From positions 30,596-94,595 of the forward strand of contig JBBRQI010000012.1 in NCBI GenBank assembly GCA_038226665.1: a DNA stretch of 64,000 bases, given 5' to 3'. The stretch is from SZAS-103 sp038226665 (GTDB taxonomy: Bacteria; Pseudomonadota; Gammaproteobacteria; Xanthomonadales; Xanthomonadaceae). Under the pieces are notes generated by a model that did not search any database, was not told the DNA's origin, and saw only the letters and a list, made by a program, of their open reading frames with translations. Positions 27,446 through 36,313 of the stretch are shown one piece after another. Position 1 is the first letter of the stretch; every line of letters begins with the position of its first letter. A program made the position numbers and the translations under genes.

Positions 27446-28794
27446 GTGCCTGCATCCAGCGCACGCAGCAATCCGCGCGCTTTCGCGCGGGTTTCGTCGA
27501 GCTCGAATTCCGCGACCGAATCGGCAACGATGCCCGCGCCCGCACGGAAATGCAGTCTGTCGCCGATCTGGCGGAAACTGCGGATCAGGATATTGAGGTC
27601 CATGTCGCCGTTGCGGTCGAGGTAACCCAGCGCGCCGGTGTATTCGCCGCGGCCGACGCCTTCGAGTTCGGCGATGATCTGCATGCAGCGCACCTTCGGA
27701 CAACCGGTGATCGTCCCGCCCGGGAAGACGGCGCGGATCGCATCGGCTGGCGTCACCCCATCGCGCAATTTGCCGCGCACGTTCGAGACGATGTGGTGCA
27801 CGTGCGCGTAACTCTCGACGACCATCAGTTCGTCGACTTCGACGCTGCCGGGCACGCAGACGCGACCGAGGTCGTTGCGCTCGAGGTCGATCAGCATCAC
27901 GTGTTCGGCGCGCTCCTTGGAGTGGCCGATGAGTTCCTGGATGCGCATGTTTTCATCGTCGGCGACGAGGCGCGGGCGTGTTCCCGCGATCGGTCGTGTT
28001 TCGATGATTCCGTTGCGCACGCTGACCAGTCGCTCCGGCGACGAGCTCGCAAGCGCCCAATCCGGTTGGATCAGCGAGGCCGCGAACGGCGCCGGATTGG
28101 CCGCGCGCAAACGTTGATAGACGGCACCTGCCGCCGGCGGCTCGGTGAAGCGCGCGCCCCATGCGCGCGAAAGATTGACCTGGAACACATCGCCGGCGGC
28201 GAGATGCTCGTGCACGCGCGCGACGCCGTCGAGGAATCGTTGTGGTTCGTCTTCGTCGAGTACGGCCGGAGGGGTCCATGTCGGCAACGTGCGATCGCGG
28301 GTTGCGTGCAGGTCGTCGATGACCGTATCAAGCAGGGCCGCGAAGCCAGCTTCGGCAATCGCAAACAGCGTGCGGCGTTCGCGATCCCTCAGCAGCGCGC
28401 CAGGGCAACGCATGGCGAGCGCGGTCGGCAGCACGCCCGCATCAGGCGATGGAAGATGCAGGGTGGGTTCGACCTCGCCGACAAGCTCGTAACCCAGGTA
28501 CAGCGCCCAGCCGCCGTGGAACGGCAGGTCGTCGTCTCGTCCGCGGTCCTGCTCGCGCCACGCGTCATCAAGCTGGTCTAAAAAACCGCCGGCCAGTGCG
28601 TGGCCGTCGAGCGTGGAGACGACGCCAGCAGAGTCGCTGCGGAATCCCGTACCATCGGCGACGAACAAGATGTCCCAGCGCGAACGCGGCGTACCGTCGG
28701 CGACGCTCTCGAGCAGCAACGGATAACGTTGCGGAAAGCAACGATGCAGCGCGAGCAGATCGGTGTCGCCCGGCAGCGTGCGCGTTTCGATCAC
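27442..28794 (-). CDS. pabB: Aminodeoxychorismate synthase component I
   Basis: This 450-residue chorismate-utilising enzyme has FQVNLSRAW, TRPIAGTRPR, IDLERNDLGRVC, GTITGCPKVRCMQII and YTGALGYLDRNGDMDLNILIR (the last two in consecutive parts). With PabA it makes aminodeoxychorismate. The PIAGT motif has Ala where E. coli PabB has Lys (PIKGT), the residue that forms a covalent intermediate; Ala is what anthranilate synthase TrpE carries. Coupling to pabC by a GTGA overlap still favours PabB over TrpE. The GTG at 28794 is used as start. Confidence 0.85.
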   Translation of the reverse strand: MIETRTLPGDTDLLALHRCFPQRYPLLLESVADGTPRSRWDILFVADGTGFRSDSAGVVSTLDGHALAGGFLDQLDDAWREQDRGRDDDLPFHGGWALYLGYELVGEVEPTLHLPSPDAGVLPTALAMRCPGALLRDRERRTLFAIAEAGFAALLDTVIDDLHATRDRTLPTWTPPAVLDEDEPQRFLDGVARVHEHLAAGDVFQVNLSRAWGARFTEPPAAGAVYQRLRAANPAPFAASLIQPDWALASSSPERLVSVRNGIIETRPIAGTRPRLVADDENMRIQELIGHSKERAEHVMLIDLERNDLGRVCVPGSVEVDELMVVESYAHVHHIVSNVRGKLRDGVTPADAIRAVFPGGTITGCPKVRCMQIIAELEGVGRGEYTGALGYLDRNGDMDLNILIRSFRQIGDRLHFRAGAGIVADSVAEFELDETRAKARGLLRALDAGT

Positions 28795-28866
28795 GGACTG
28801 GTCTCGCGGACGGGGTTTTTGAAATCGATTCGCGCGTGTGCGTTTGGAAATGCTGCGCGCATGGTT

Positions 28867-30105
28867 TCAGATCGCGCGGAACACCAGCGTGCCGTTGGTT
28901 CCGCCGAAACCGAACCCGTTCGACACCGCGACCGAAATCTTTTTCTCGCGCGCGATGTTCGGGACATAGTCGAGATCGCAACCATCGCCTGGATGATCAA
29001 GATTGATCGTCGGCGGGATGATGCCGTGGTGCAGCGCGAGTACGCTGAAGATCGCCTCGACTCCGCCAGCCGCGCCGAGCAAATGGCCGGTCATCGATTT
29101 GGTCGAGCTCACCATCGTCTTGTACGCGTGATCGCCGAGCGCGCGCTTGAGAGCGAGCGTTTCGGCGAGGTCGCCGAGCGGCGTGGAAGTGCCGTGCGCA
29201 TTGACATATTCGACATCGATTGCACCGATCTTCGCATCGCGCATCGCAATGCCCATGCAACGCGCCGGACCTTCGCCGTTCTCGCTCGGCGCAGTCATGT
29301 GGAACGCGTCCGACGTCGCGCCGTAACCGGCCAACTCGCAATAGATGCGCGCGCCGCGCGCCTTCGCCGATTCGTATTCCTCAAGCACGAGGATGCCGGC
29401 GCCGTCGCCGAGCACGAAACCGTCGCGATCGCGATCCCATGGTCGGCTGGCGCGGGTGGGGTCATCGTTGCGGGTGGACATCGCCTTCATCGCGCAGAAG
29501 CCGCCGACCGAGGTCGGGGTAGCGCCGTACTCGGCGCCGCCAGCGACCATGATGTCGGCATCGCCATACTGGATCATGCGCATCGCGGTGCCGATGCTGT
29601 GGTTCGAGGTAGCGCAGGCGGATACCGCAGAGAAGTTCGGGCCTTTGAGGCCTTTGATGATGCACAACTGGCCCGAAACCATGTTGATGATCGTCGACGG
29701 CACGTAGAACGGCGAGATCTTGCGCGGGCCGCCTTCGTGCCATGCGATCGAGGTTTTCTCGATGCCGGCGAGGCCGCCGATGCCGGAACCGATGATGGCG
29801 CCGGCGCGTTCGGCATTCGCGTCGGTGATTTCGAGCCCGGCATCCTGCATCGCCATGATGCCGGCGGCGACACCGTATTGGACGAACGGGTCCATCTTCT
29901 TGACGTCTTTGGGCGTGATGAACGCAAGCGGATCGAAACCGCTCACTTCGCCGGCGATTGTCGTCGCGAATCCGGTCGTATCGAAATGGGTGATCGGACC
30001 AATGCCCGAGCGACCGTTGACAATGTTGTCCCACGCGGTGGGCAGATCGTTGCCGACCGGCGAGACGATGCCCAATCCGGTGACCACGACGCGACGCTGG
30101 TTCAT
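28867..30105 (-). CDS. fabF: 3-oxoacyl-ACP synthase II
   Basis: This 412-residue condensing enzyme elongates acyl-ACP with malonyl-ACP. The Cys-His-His triad is visible: Cys in AVSACATSNHSIG (about residue 163), His in NAHGTSTPLGD (about residue 303) and His in MTGHLLGAAGG (about residue 339). The ATG at 30105 follows GGGAGA and starts the conserved RRVVVTGLGIVSPVG. The gene lies 140 bases after acpP. Confidence 0.97.
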   Translation of the reverse strand: MNQRRVVVTGLGIVSPVGNDLPTAWDNIVNGRSGIGPITHFDTTGFATTIAGEVSGFDPLAFITPKDVKKMDPFVQYGVAAGIMAMQDAGLEITDANAERAGAIIGSGIGGLAGIEKTSIAWHEGGPRKISPFYVPSTIINMVSGQLCIIKGLKGPNFSAVSACATSNHSIGTAMRMIQYGDADIMVAGGAEYGATPTSVGGFCAMKAMSTRNDDPTRASRPWDRDRDGFVLGDGAGILVLEEYESAKARGARIYCELAGYGATSDAFHMTAPSENGEGPARCMGIAMRDAKIGAIDVEYVNAHGTSTPLGDLAETLALKRALGDHAYKTMVSSTKSMTGHLLGAAGGVEAIFSVLALHHGIIPPTINLDHPGDGCDLDYVPNIAREKKISVAVSNGFGFGGTNGTLVFRAI

Positions 30106-30245
30106 TCGATTCTCCCGCTGCGCCTGCGCGCACGCTTGTGTTCGTTGCACATCCGCATCGCGCCGCACAAATGCACAGGGCCGCGATGTGCGGCCCCGGC
30201 ATGTTCATCCAGCCAAATGGCCGATCCCTTACGCAGGGACGCCCA

Positions 30246-30485
30246 TCAAGATTTCACATGCGCCTTCACGTAGTCGATCGCCTGCTGCACGCTGGTGATC
30301 TTCTCGGCATCCTCGTCCGGGATTTCGCATTCGAATTCTTCCTCGAGCGCCATCACCAGTTCGACGGTGTCCAGCGAATCCGCGCCAAGATCGTCAACGA
30401 ACGAGGCGTTCGTGGTGACGTCCTCTTCCTTCACGCCCAGCTGTTCAACGACGATTTTCTTGACGCGCTCTTCGATGGTGCTCAT
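30246..30485 (-). CDS. acpP: Acyl carrier protein
   Basis: This 79-residue acidic carrier has the phosphopantetheine attachment Ser in GADSLDTVELVMA (residue 37 or so). Length and sequence are standard. It is flanked by fabG and fabF as expected. The 103-base gap to fabG may hold a separate promoter, since acpP is usually expressed more highly than its neighbours, but I see no convincing -35/-10 pair. Confidence 0.98.
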   Translation of the reverse strand: MSTIEERVKKIVVEQLGVKEEDVTTNASFVDDLGADSLDTVELVMALEEEFECEIPDEDAEKITSVQQAIDYVKAHVKS

Positions 30486-30588
30486 GGATTGACCTCAGTG
30501 ATGAATTGCCAGCGGGCGTATTGTAGTGGAATCCAGCGCCCGCAACAGCCTTCGTCGCGCGCGCAGGTTTCGCGCCGCTTTTCGAGCA

Positions 30589-31338
30589 TTACGCCATATA
30601 CATGCCGCCATTCACGTGCAATGTCTCGCCGGTGATGTAGGCCGCGGATGGGCCCGCGAGGAATGCGACCGCGCGCGCAATGTCGGCCGGATCGCCGAAA
30701 CGCCCGAGCGCGATCTGCGCGAGCATCGCTTGCTTGCCGGCATCGGGCAATGCGCGGGTCATGTCGGTGTCGATGAACCCCGGCGCGACCACGTTGACGG
30801 TGATGCCGCGCGAACCGATCTCGCGCGCCAGCGATTTGGAAAACGCGATGATCCCGGCTTTCGCCGCCGCGTAGTTCGTCTGCCCGGGATTTCCGGTCAG
30901 GCCGATCACCGATGCGATGTTGATGATGCGGCCACGACGCGCCTTCATCATCGCGCGCATCACCGCCTTCGACGTGCGGAAGACCGACGTCAGGTTGGTG
31001 TCGATGATCGCGTTCCAGTCCTCGTCCTTCATCCGCATCAGCAGGTTGTCGCGGGTGATGCCGGCGTTGTTGACGAGGATGGACACCGCGCCGAATTCCT
31101 TCGCGACCGCATCGATCAACGCATCGACCGCGGCACCATCGGTGACATTCAGCGCGCGCCCTGCTCCGCCATGCGCGGCAACGCGTTCGCCGATCGCGGC
31201 AGCGCCGGCGTCGGTCGTCGCGGTTCCGATCACGGTCGCGCCCTGCGCGGCGAGTTCGTCGGCGATCGCCGCGCCGATACCGCGGCTTGCGCCGGTGACG
31301 AGGGCGATTTCACCTGCAAGTGTCTGGTTCGTGGTCAT
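30589..31338 (-). CDS. fabG: 3-oxoacyl-ACP reductase
   Basis: This 249-residue NADPH-dependent short-chain dehydrogenase has the cofactor motif VTGASRGIGAA, and NNAGITRDNLLMRM. Catalytic Ser is in IINIASVIG, and Tyr-Lys in YAAAKAGII. The C-terminal FLAGPSAAYITGETLHVNGG is typical. The ATG at 31338 overlaps the fabD stop in ATGA. Confidence 0.96.
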   Translation of the reverse strand: MTTNQTLAGEIALVTGASRGIGAAIADELAAQGATVIGTATTDAGAAAIGERVAAHGGAGRALNVTDGAAVDALIDAVAKEFGAVSILVNNAGITRDNLLMRMKDEDWNAIIDTNLTSVFRTSKAVMRAMMKARRGRIINIASVIGLTGNPGQTNYAAAKAGIIAFSKSLAREIGSRGITVNVVAPGFIDTDMTRALPDAGKQAMLAQIALGRFGDPADIARAVAFLAGPSAAYITGETLHVNGGMYMA

Positions 31339-32291
31339 GCTTTGAAATCCTCGCGTGCTGCGTTGAAATCCGATGGCGCGCCGATCGCGCGAGCGTCCAG
31401 CGACTTGTCGATGCGCTTGATCAAGCCGGCGAGCACCTTGCCCGGCCCGCATTCCACGACACGGGTGACGCCTTGCGCGGCAAGCGCCTGCACGCACGCA
31501 GTCCACCGCACCGGCAGATAGAGTTGCTTGACGAGGTTCGCCTGCAATTCTGCGACATCGGTACGCGCGGTCGCGTCGACGTTCTGCACGATCGGCAGCG
31601 ACGGCGTATTCCATTGCATCGCGCTCATCACGTCGCCGAGTTGGCGTGCGGCATCGCGCATCAGCGGCGTGTGCGAGGGCACGCTGACCGCGAGTTTCAC
31701 CGCCTTGCGCACGCCGCGTTCGGCGAGCAATGCGAGTGCGCGATCCAGCGCGATGGTATGGCCGCCAATCACGATCTGTCCGGGCGCGTTGTAGTTCGCC
31801 GGCACCACGACGTCGTCGCTGGAGACTTCGACGCAAACCTGTTCGACGAGCGCGTCGTCGGCACCAAGGATGGCCGCCATCGCGCCGGTACCGGCTGGCA
31901 CGGCGGCCTGCATCAAGCGACCACGTTCGCGCACGAGCTTCGCGCCATCGTGCAACGACAACGCGCCGGCGGCCACCAGAGCGCTGTATTCGCCGAGGCT
32001 GTGACCCGCGAGCAATGTGGGCTGTGCGCCGCCCGTCGCCCACCACGCGCGCCACACCGCGATTCCGGCGGCGAGGAGTGCAGGCTGGGTGAATTCAGTG
32101 CGGTTGAGATCGGCTTCGGGGCCATCCTGCGACAGCGCCCAGAGATCGACATCGGCGCCGTCGGATGCTTCCGCGAATGTTTCACGCACGATTGGATGCA
32201 CGGCCGCGAGTTCGGCGAGCATGCCGACGGATTGGGAACCCTGGCCGGGGAAGACGAAGGCGAGTGAGAATGCTGGTTGTGGCGAAGTCAC
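31335..32291 (-). CDS. fabD: Malonyl-CoA:ACP transacylase
   Basis: This 318-residue acyltransferase loads malonyl groups on ACP. It has VFPGQGSQSVGM at the N-terminus, the nucleophile Ser in LAGHSLGEYSALV and the catalytic His in VPSHTPLM. VECGPGKVLAGLIKRI is typical near the C-terminus. It starts with GTG at 32291 and is coupled to fabG by a 4-nt overlap. A 92-base gap separates it from fabH. Confidence 0.95.
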   Translation of the reverse strand: MTSPQPAFSLAFVFPGQGSQSVGMLAELAAVHPIVRETFAEASDGADVDLWALSQDGPEADLNRTEFTQPALLAAGIAVWRAWWATGGAQPTLLAGHSLGEYSALVAAGALSLHDGAKLVRERGRLMQAAVPAGTGAMAAILGADDALVEQVCVEVSSDDVVVPANYNAPGQIVIGGHTIALDRALALLAERGVRKAVKLAVSVPSHTPLMRDAARQLGDVMSAMQWNTPSLPIVQNVDATARTDVAELQANLVKQLYLPVRWTACVQALAAQGVTRVVECGPGKVLAGLIKRIDKSLDARAIGAPSDFNAAREDFKA

Positions 32292-32368
32292 ACAGATTGC
32301 CTATGCCGAGTGATCAAGCAGACATGATATGCGACGCATGCGATGAAGCGTTTATCCGATCCGCACAC

Positions 32369-32398
32369 TTAATACCGGATCAACTAATACCGAATCAA
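32369..32398. repeat. 15-bp direct repeat duplicating the fabH 3' end and stop codon
   Basis: Two directly adjacent 15-mers, plus strand 32369-32383 and 32384-32398, differ at two positions. On the minus strand the first copy encodes the last FabH residues and TAG; the second repeats the same bases and ends in TAA in the same frame. It looks like a small tandem duplication or replication slippage event that left a back-up stop codon. Confidence 0.75.
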
Positions 32399-33373
32399 CG
32401 CCGAGCCCCAGGTAAACCCGCCCCCGAACGCTTCCAGCAGCAACAATTGCCCACGCTGCACCTTGCCCGAGCGCACAGCTTCGTCGAGCGCCAGCGGCAC
32501 CGAACCCGACGAGGTGTTGCCGTGCTTGTCGACGGTCACGATCACACGCTCCATCGGCATGTCGAGGCGCTTCGCCGTGGCCTGGATGATGCGCAGGTTG
32601 GCCTGGTGCGGGATCAGCCAGTCGATCGCGTGGCGGTCGATGCCGTTGGCCTCGAGGGTTTCCTCGACGACGGCGTCGAGCGTCTTCACCGCGACCTTGA
32701 ACACTTCGCTGCCGGCCATCAGCACGCGCACCCCGGCATTCTTCTCGTCCATCTTGAAACCGGCCGAGACACCGACAGGGTTCCACAACAGCTGCTTGTA
32801 AGCGCCGTCCGCGTGCATGTGCGTGGAAATGATTCCGGTCTCGTCGTCGGCCTTCAGCACGACGGCTCCCGCGCCATCGGCGAACAGCACGCAAGTGCCG
32901 CGATCAGACCAGTCGAGCATGCGTGTCAGCGTTTCCGCGCCGATCACCAGCGCGGTTTTCACCGTGCCCGCGCGGATGAACTGGTCGGCGATGCTCAACG
33001 CATACATGAAGCCCGAGCAGGCGGCGTTGACGTCGAACGCCATGCAGCCGTTCGCGCCGAGCATGTTCTGCACGAGGCACGCTGTGGACGGAAAAATCAG
33101 GTCGGGCGTGGTCGTGCCGACGATCAGCAACTGCACGTCGGCGCCGTTGATGCCGGCCGCTTCCATCGCGCGCTTTCCCGCTTCGAATGCGAGATCACTG
33201 GTGGTCTGGCCTTCGGCCGCGACGTGACGCTGGCGGATGCCGGTGCGCTCGCGGATCCATTCGTCGCTGGTGTCGACGAACTGCGCCATGTCGGCATTGG
33301 TCAGCACCTTCTCGGGCAGATAACTGCCGGTGCCAGCGATGCGTGAATACACGCGCTGCGCCTGTTGGGTCAC
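32384..33373 (-). CDS. fabH: 3-oxoacyl-ACP synthase III
   Basis: This 329-residue initiation condensing enzyme makes acetoacetyl-ACP from acetyl-CoA. Catalytic Cys is in DVNAACSGFMYAL (about residue 114), His in LIPHQANLRI (about residue 256) and Asn in HGNTSSGSVP (about residue 286). The GTG at 33373 is the first start in the frame. The C-terminus GGGFTWGSALIRY is typical. No plsX gene lies between this gene and rpmF. Confidence 0.96.
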   Translation of the reverse strand: MTQQAQRVYSRIAGTGSYLPEKVLTNADMAQFVDTSDEWIRERTGIRQRHVAAEGQTTSDLAFEAGKRAMEAAGINGADVQLLIVGTTTPDLIFPSTACLVQNMLGANGCMAFDVNAACSGFMYALSIADQFIRAGTVKTALVIGAETLTRMLDWSDRGTCVLFADGAGAVVLKADDETGIISTHMHADGAYKQLLWNPVGVSAGFKMDEKNAGVRVLMAGSEVFKVAVKTLDAVVEETLEANGIDRHAIDWLIPHQANLRIIQATAKRLDMPMERVIVTVDKHGNTSSGSVPLALDEAVRSGKVQRGQLLLLEAFGGGFTWGSALIRY

Positions 33374-33498
33374 CGCGTTCTCCTTCGGGCAACAGTGCCG
33401 TAATCGACGCTTCGTTAGCGCACGATACGACCTATGTTATCGCGCTATCGCGCGAGCTGTTGCTAGCCTCGACCATCCTGGTCTCGCCAAGCAACCTC

Positions 33499-33566
33499 GC
33501 CACGGGCTTCCTGCCCGTGGCCTTCGAACTCGCGCGAGATGACATCAGTCATCTCGCAAACGCGAG
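33499..33566. repeat. Pair of perfect stem-loops between rpmF and fabH
   Basis: A 9-bp perfect hairpin (GCCACGGGC, 5-base loop, GCCCGTGGC) occupies 33499-33521. A 10-bp perfect hairpin (GCGAGATGAC, ATCA, GTCATCTCGC) occupies 33534-33557, with further outer pairing CTCGCG/CGCGAG at 33529-33534 and 33561-33566. The second ends four bases past the rpmF stop. No T-tract follows on the minus strand, so an intrinsic terminator is unlikely; an RNA-stability, attenuation or REP-like role is possible. Confidence 0.7.
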
Positions 33567-33569
33567 TTT

Positions 33570-33764
33570 TCAGTCCTCGGCTTCGACCTGCGTCTTCGAC
33601 TCGATGACCTGGCGGCCGCGGTAGTAGCCGTCCTTGGTGACGTGATGGCGGATGTGCGTCTCGCCGCTGGTCTTGTCGGTCGACAACAATTTGCCGGTCA
33701 GCGCGTCATGCGCGCGGCGCATGCCCTTGCGCGAAGGGGAGACGCGGGATTTCTGGACTGCCAT
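33570..33764 (-). CDS. rpmF: 50S ribosomal protein L32
   Basis: This 64-residue L32 protein begins MAVQKSRVSPSRKGMRRAHD, which is diagnostic, and continues with HIRHHVTKDGYYRGRQVI. It lies 29 bases after yceD and before fabH, the conserved order that links ribosome and fatty acid synthesis genes. Zinc-binding cysteines found in some L32 proteins are absent. Confidence 0.97.
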   Translation of the reverse strand: MAVQKSRVSPSRKGMRRAHDALTGKLLSTDKTSGETHIRHHVTKDGYYRGRQVIESKTQVEAED

Positions 33765-33793
33765 GGTGATCTCCGGGAACGTTCTTGTACGTG

Positions 33794-34324
33794 TTACTTG
33801 GATTGTTTCAGTTTCGCCAAGGCGGCGAACGGATTCTTGGGTAAATCTTGATCGATCTCTGCAATGCCGTCCGACACTGCGTGCGAACAGGTCATGTCGA
33901 CCGGATCGCTGCGCGGATCCATCGGCACCACCGGAATCGCAAGGATGAATTCGTCCTCGATCAGTTCCAGCGGATGGATCGTGCCATCGGCTTCGAGCTT
34001 CAACATTTCATACTCTTCCGGCAACTCGGCCTCCTGCTCATCGCGGGTGACCAGTGCCAGCCGTTGCACGATCCGCACCGGCAGCAGGAATCGCTGCAGG
34101 CTGCGCTGGCAAATCAGCGGCAATTCGGCTTGCGCGCGGATTTCCAGGTACGGTACGTTCAGCACGCCGCGATCGAACTCCAGCACGTACCGACAGTCGC
34201 TATCGGGCCGCTCTAGCGCATCGCGCAAGCGCAACATCGAAGCCAGCGGAACCGAACCCTCGAACGAGCGTCGCGCAGCCAGCGCGCGCCAAGCATCCAG
34301 CGTGTCGGGCAGGCTAGCGGACAT
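33794..34324 (-). CDS. yceD: YceD family (DUF177) protein
   Basis: This 176-residue protein is of the YceD/DUF177 family, conserved immediately upstream of rpmF in bacteria and linked to 23S rRNA accumulation. Family features are the central QAELPLICQRSLQRFLLPV segment and the acidic C-terminal ELIEDEFILAIPVVPMD with the closing NPFAALAKLK. The ATG at 34324 is chosen because the family homology begins about there; the frame is open upstream to 34441. Confidence 0.9.
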   Translation of the reverse strand: MSASLPDTLDAWRALAARRSFEGSVPLASMLRLRDALERPDSDCRYVLEFDRGVLNVPYLEIRAQAELPLICQRSLQRFLLPVRIVQRLALVTRDEQEAELPEEYEMLKLEADGTIHPLELIEDEFILAIPVVPMDPRSDPVDMTCSHAVSDGIAEIDQDLPKNPFAALAKLKQSK

Positions 34325-34458
34325 AAGAGCGAGAGGATACAGGCCGGGAGCGGTTCGCGTCAATTCCAAGCCCCTGTATGGACTGGGGTTTGCAGCGCAT
34401 CCGAGCGCTGGTGCAGACTGCCCGTCTTGCCGGACACGCATTGTCGGAGAATCGATCC

Positions 34459-34935
34459 GTGAGCGCCATCGCGTTCGTGATTGCCTTGCTCGCCGTGGTT
34501 GGCGGCGTGGGCCTGTGGTCGCATCTTCACGGACGCCGTCGCCGGCGCACCCTGACCCGTATCATGGACGACGCGGATGCGATGGAAACCCTGCTGCGGC
34601 GCACCCGCGAGCGCATGGGGGTGATGCAGACGGTGGTCGGCCGGATGCCCGCGGATATCGCCGCTGAAGCGCGCGCCTCGCTCGACAGCAATGATCGCTT
34701 GCAAGCAGGTTTCCGCGACCTGCTGCAACACCGGATGTGGTTGCAGCAGAACGTGGACACCGCAAGCCAGCAGACGCTCGACGAGGCCGCCGCAGCACTC
34801 CAGCGCGCCCGTGCGCGGATCGCCGCCGAGCTCGACCGGCTCGACAATGCCGGTGCCGAGCTCGATTCCGCGACCAGCCCGGCGATCGCAGCTGCGGGAC
34901 GCGAGCCATCCGCGTTGCGCCGCAGTGGCGGTTGA
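34459..34935 (+). CDS. Membrane-anchored coiled-coil protein of unknown function
   Basis: This protein of about 158 residues has one N-terminal membrane helix (AIAFVIALLAVVGGVGLW) followed by an arginine cluster (HGRRRRRTL). The rest is a long helical part with many Ala, Glu, Arg and Gln that is likely a coiled coil. The GTG at 34459 has GGAGA nine bases upstream. An in-frame ATG at 34378 would add 27 residues. The protein resembles none I can name. It ends three bases before maf, so the two are probably co-expressed. Confidence 0.6.
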   Translation: MSAIAFVIALLAVVGGVGLWSHLHGRRRRRTLTRIMDDADAMETLLRRTRERMGVMQTVVGRMPADIAAEARASLDSNDRLQAGFRDLLQHRMWLQQNVDTASQQTLDEAAAALQRARARIAAELDRLDNAGAELDSATSPAIAAAGREPSALRRSGG

Positions 34936-34938
34936 TTC

Positions 34939-35526
34939 GTGGCGGCCCAACCGCGACTGATCCTCGCCTCGACATCGGTGTATCGCCGACAACTGCTGGA
35001 ACGGTTCGCCCTGCCCTACGCCGTTATATCGCCTGCGACCGATGAAACACCACTGCCGGGCGAAGCACCGCATGCATTGTCGGAACGGCTGGCGCGCGCG
35101 AAATCCGAAGCAGTAGCGGCGTTGCACCCGGACGCCTGGGTCATCGGTTCGGACCAGGTCGCCGAGCGCGATGGCATCCTGCTGGGCAAGCCCGGGGATC
35201 ATGCCAACGCGGTCGCACAACTCAGCGCGGCATCGGGCCGCATGCTGCGATTCCACACGGCGGTGTCCGTGCGCTGCGTCATGGCCGATGTCGCACTGAT
35301 CCATCGCGATGTCACCGAAGTCGCGTTTCGCGAGCTTGATGACGACACCATCGAACGTTACCTGCGCGCGGAGCGTCCCTACGACTGCGCCGGCAGTTTC
35401 AAGTCCGAAGGCATGGGCATTGCCTTGTTCGAATCGATCCGCAGCGATGATCCGACCGCTTTGATCGGACTCCCGTTGATCGCGCTTGCACGCATGCTGC
35501 GCGCGGCGGGTTTTGCGGTGCCATAA
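34939..35526 (+). CDS. Maf family nucleotide pyrophosphatase (YceF-like)
   Basis: This 195-residue Maf/YceF protein hydrolyses non-canonical or modified nucleoside triphosphates. It has LILASTSVYRRQLLERF at the N-terminus, VIGSDQVAERDG at about residue 70, and CAGSFKSEGMGIALFESIRSDD. Bacterial Maf proteins linked to yceD-rpmF (as yceF in E. coli) belong to the 7-methyl-GTP pyrophosphatase branch. The linkage here, divergent from yceD-rpmF, supports that subtype but does not prove it. The start is GTG at 34939. Confidence 0.88.
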   Translation: MAAQPRLILASTSVYRRQLLERFALPYAVISPATDETPLPGEAPHALSERLARAKSEAVAALHPDAWVIGSDQVAERDGILLGKPGDHANAVAQLSAASGRMLRFHTAVSVRCVMADVALIHRDVTEVAFRELDDDTIERYLRAERPYDCAGSFKSEGMGIALFESIRSDDPTALIGLPLIALARMLRAAGFAVP

Positions 35527-35551
35527 GCCTCCGACGCGAGGCGATGAGTCG

Positions 35552-36313
35552 TCACTTCAACGCAGCGACAGCCTTTCTCGAATAACCGAAATAATCGTTC
35601 TCCGGCGACACCATCGACGCGGTGCGAAATCCGGCAGCCAGCAAGCGCGCGCGGATATCCCGACCGTAATCGCGGAACACGAGCACCTTGTCGCGGCCTT
35701 TGATGCGATCTCCATGGAAGGCCGGAGGCAGCAGATGGACGATCTTTCCGCTCTCCTTCCGCGCCCGCTCCACGGTTTCGGCGGCATCGGTGAGCGGCAC
35801 CGTGAAGATCAGCAAACCACCGGGCTTGAGCACGCGATGGATTTCGCGGAAACCGGCCATGTCATCGGGAACATGCTCGAATACTTCGGTGGATGTGCAC
35901 AGCTCGAGCGATTCGTCGGGAAGGCTCAGGTTCTGCACGTCCTCGCAGCGCACGTCGTCGCGAAAAGTTCCGGGAGCAATGCCTTCGAAATATTCGCTAG
36001 CGACCACGTTGCCGAACGTTCGCCGCAAATAGCCCAGCAGCGCCCCACGCGACGACATTTCGTAGACGTGCGCGTTGCGTGGAAGCGACACGTGTTGGAC
36101 TGCCTCGATCACCGCCAGATGGACTGGCGTCGCGCGGCACCTCAAACAGCGAACCGCAGTTTCATCGTCGGCCAGCCTGACGAACCACCGTCCGCTGCAA
36201 GCCGGGCATGGCCGACGCTTGATCGCGATGCTCTTCACGCGGATCGATGGGAACACACTGCATCCTTCAATAGCCTTGGCCAGCAAGGCCAATCTTGCCA
36301 TTCCGGCCGGCAC
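35552..36313 (-). CDS. Class I SAM-dependent methyltransferase with N-terminal zinc ribbon
   Basis: This 253-residue protein begins with a probable zinc knuckle, CPACSGRWF...VRCLRC. It continues with a class I methyltransferase core: the acidic motif after strand beta2 reads ASEYFEGIAPG, and motif IV lies in LELCTSTEVFEHVPDD, followed by FREIHRVLKPGGLLIFTVP. The glycine-rich motif I is weakly conserved (RRTFGNVVAS). The substrate is unknown; proteins of this type often act on sugars or O-antigen carriers. The frame starts with GTG at 36313 and has an ATG at 36301. It is divergent from moxR. Confidence 0.78.
   Translation of the reverse strand: MPAGMARLALLAKAIEGCSVFPSIRVKSIAIKRRPCPACSGRWFVRLADDETAVRCLRCRATPVHLAVIEAVQHVSLPRNAHVYEMSSRGALLGYLRRTFGNVVASEYFEGIAPGTFRDDVRCEDVQNLSLPDESLELCTSTEVFEHVPDDMAGFREIHRVLKPGGLLIFTVPLTDAAETVERARKESGKIVHLLPPAFHGDRIKGRDKVLVFRDYGRDIRARLLAAGFRTASMVSPENDYFGYSRKAVAALK

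Noticed and set aside
27550..28581. A 343-codon open frame on the plus strand across pabB
   Set aside because: It lies fully antisense to pabB, has no family features, and long antisense frames are expected in GC-rich DNA.
33529..33566. An intrinsic terminator after rpmF
   Set aside because: The stem is good but no T-run follows on the minus strand; only the opposite direction has four T.
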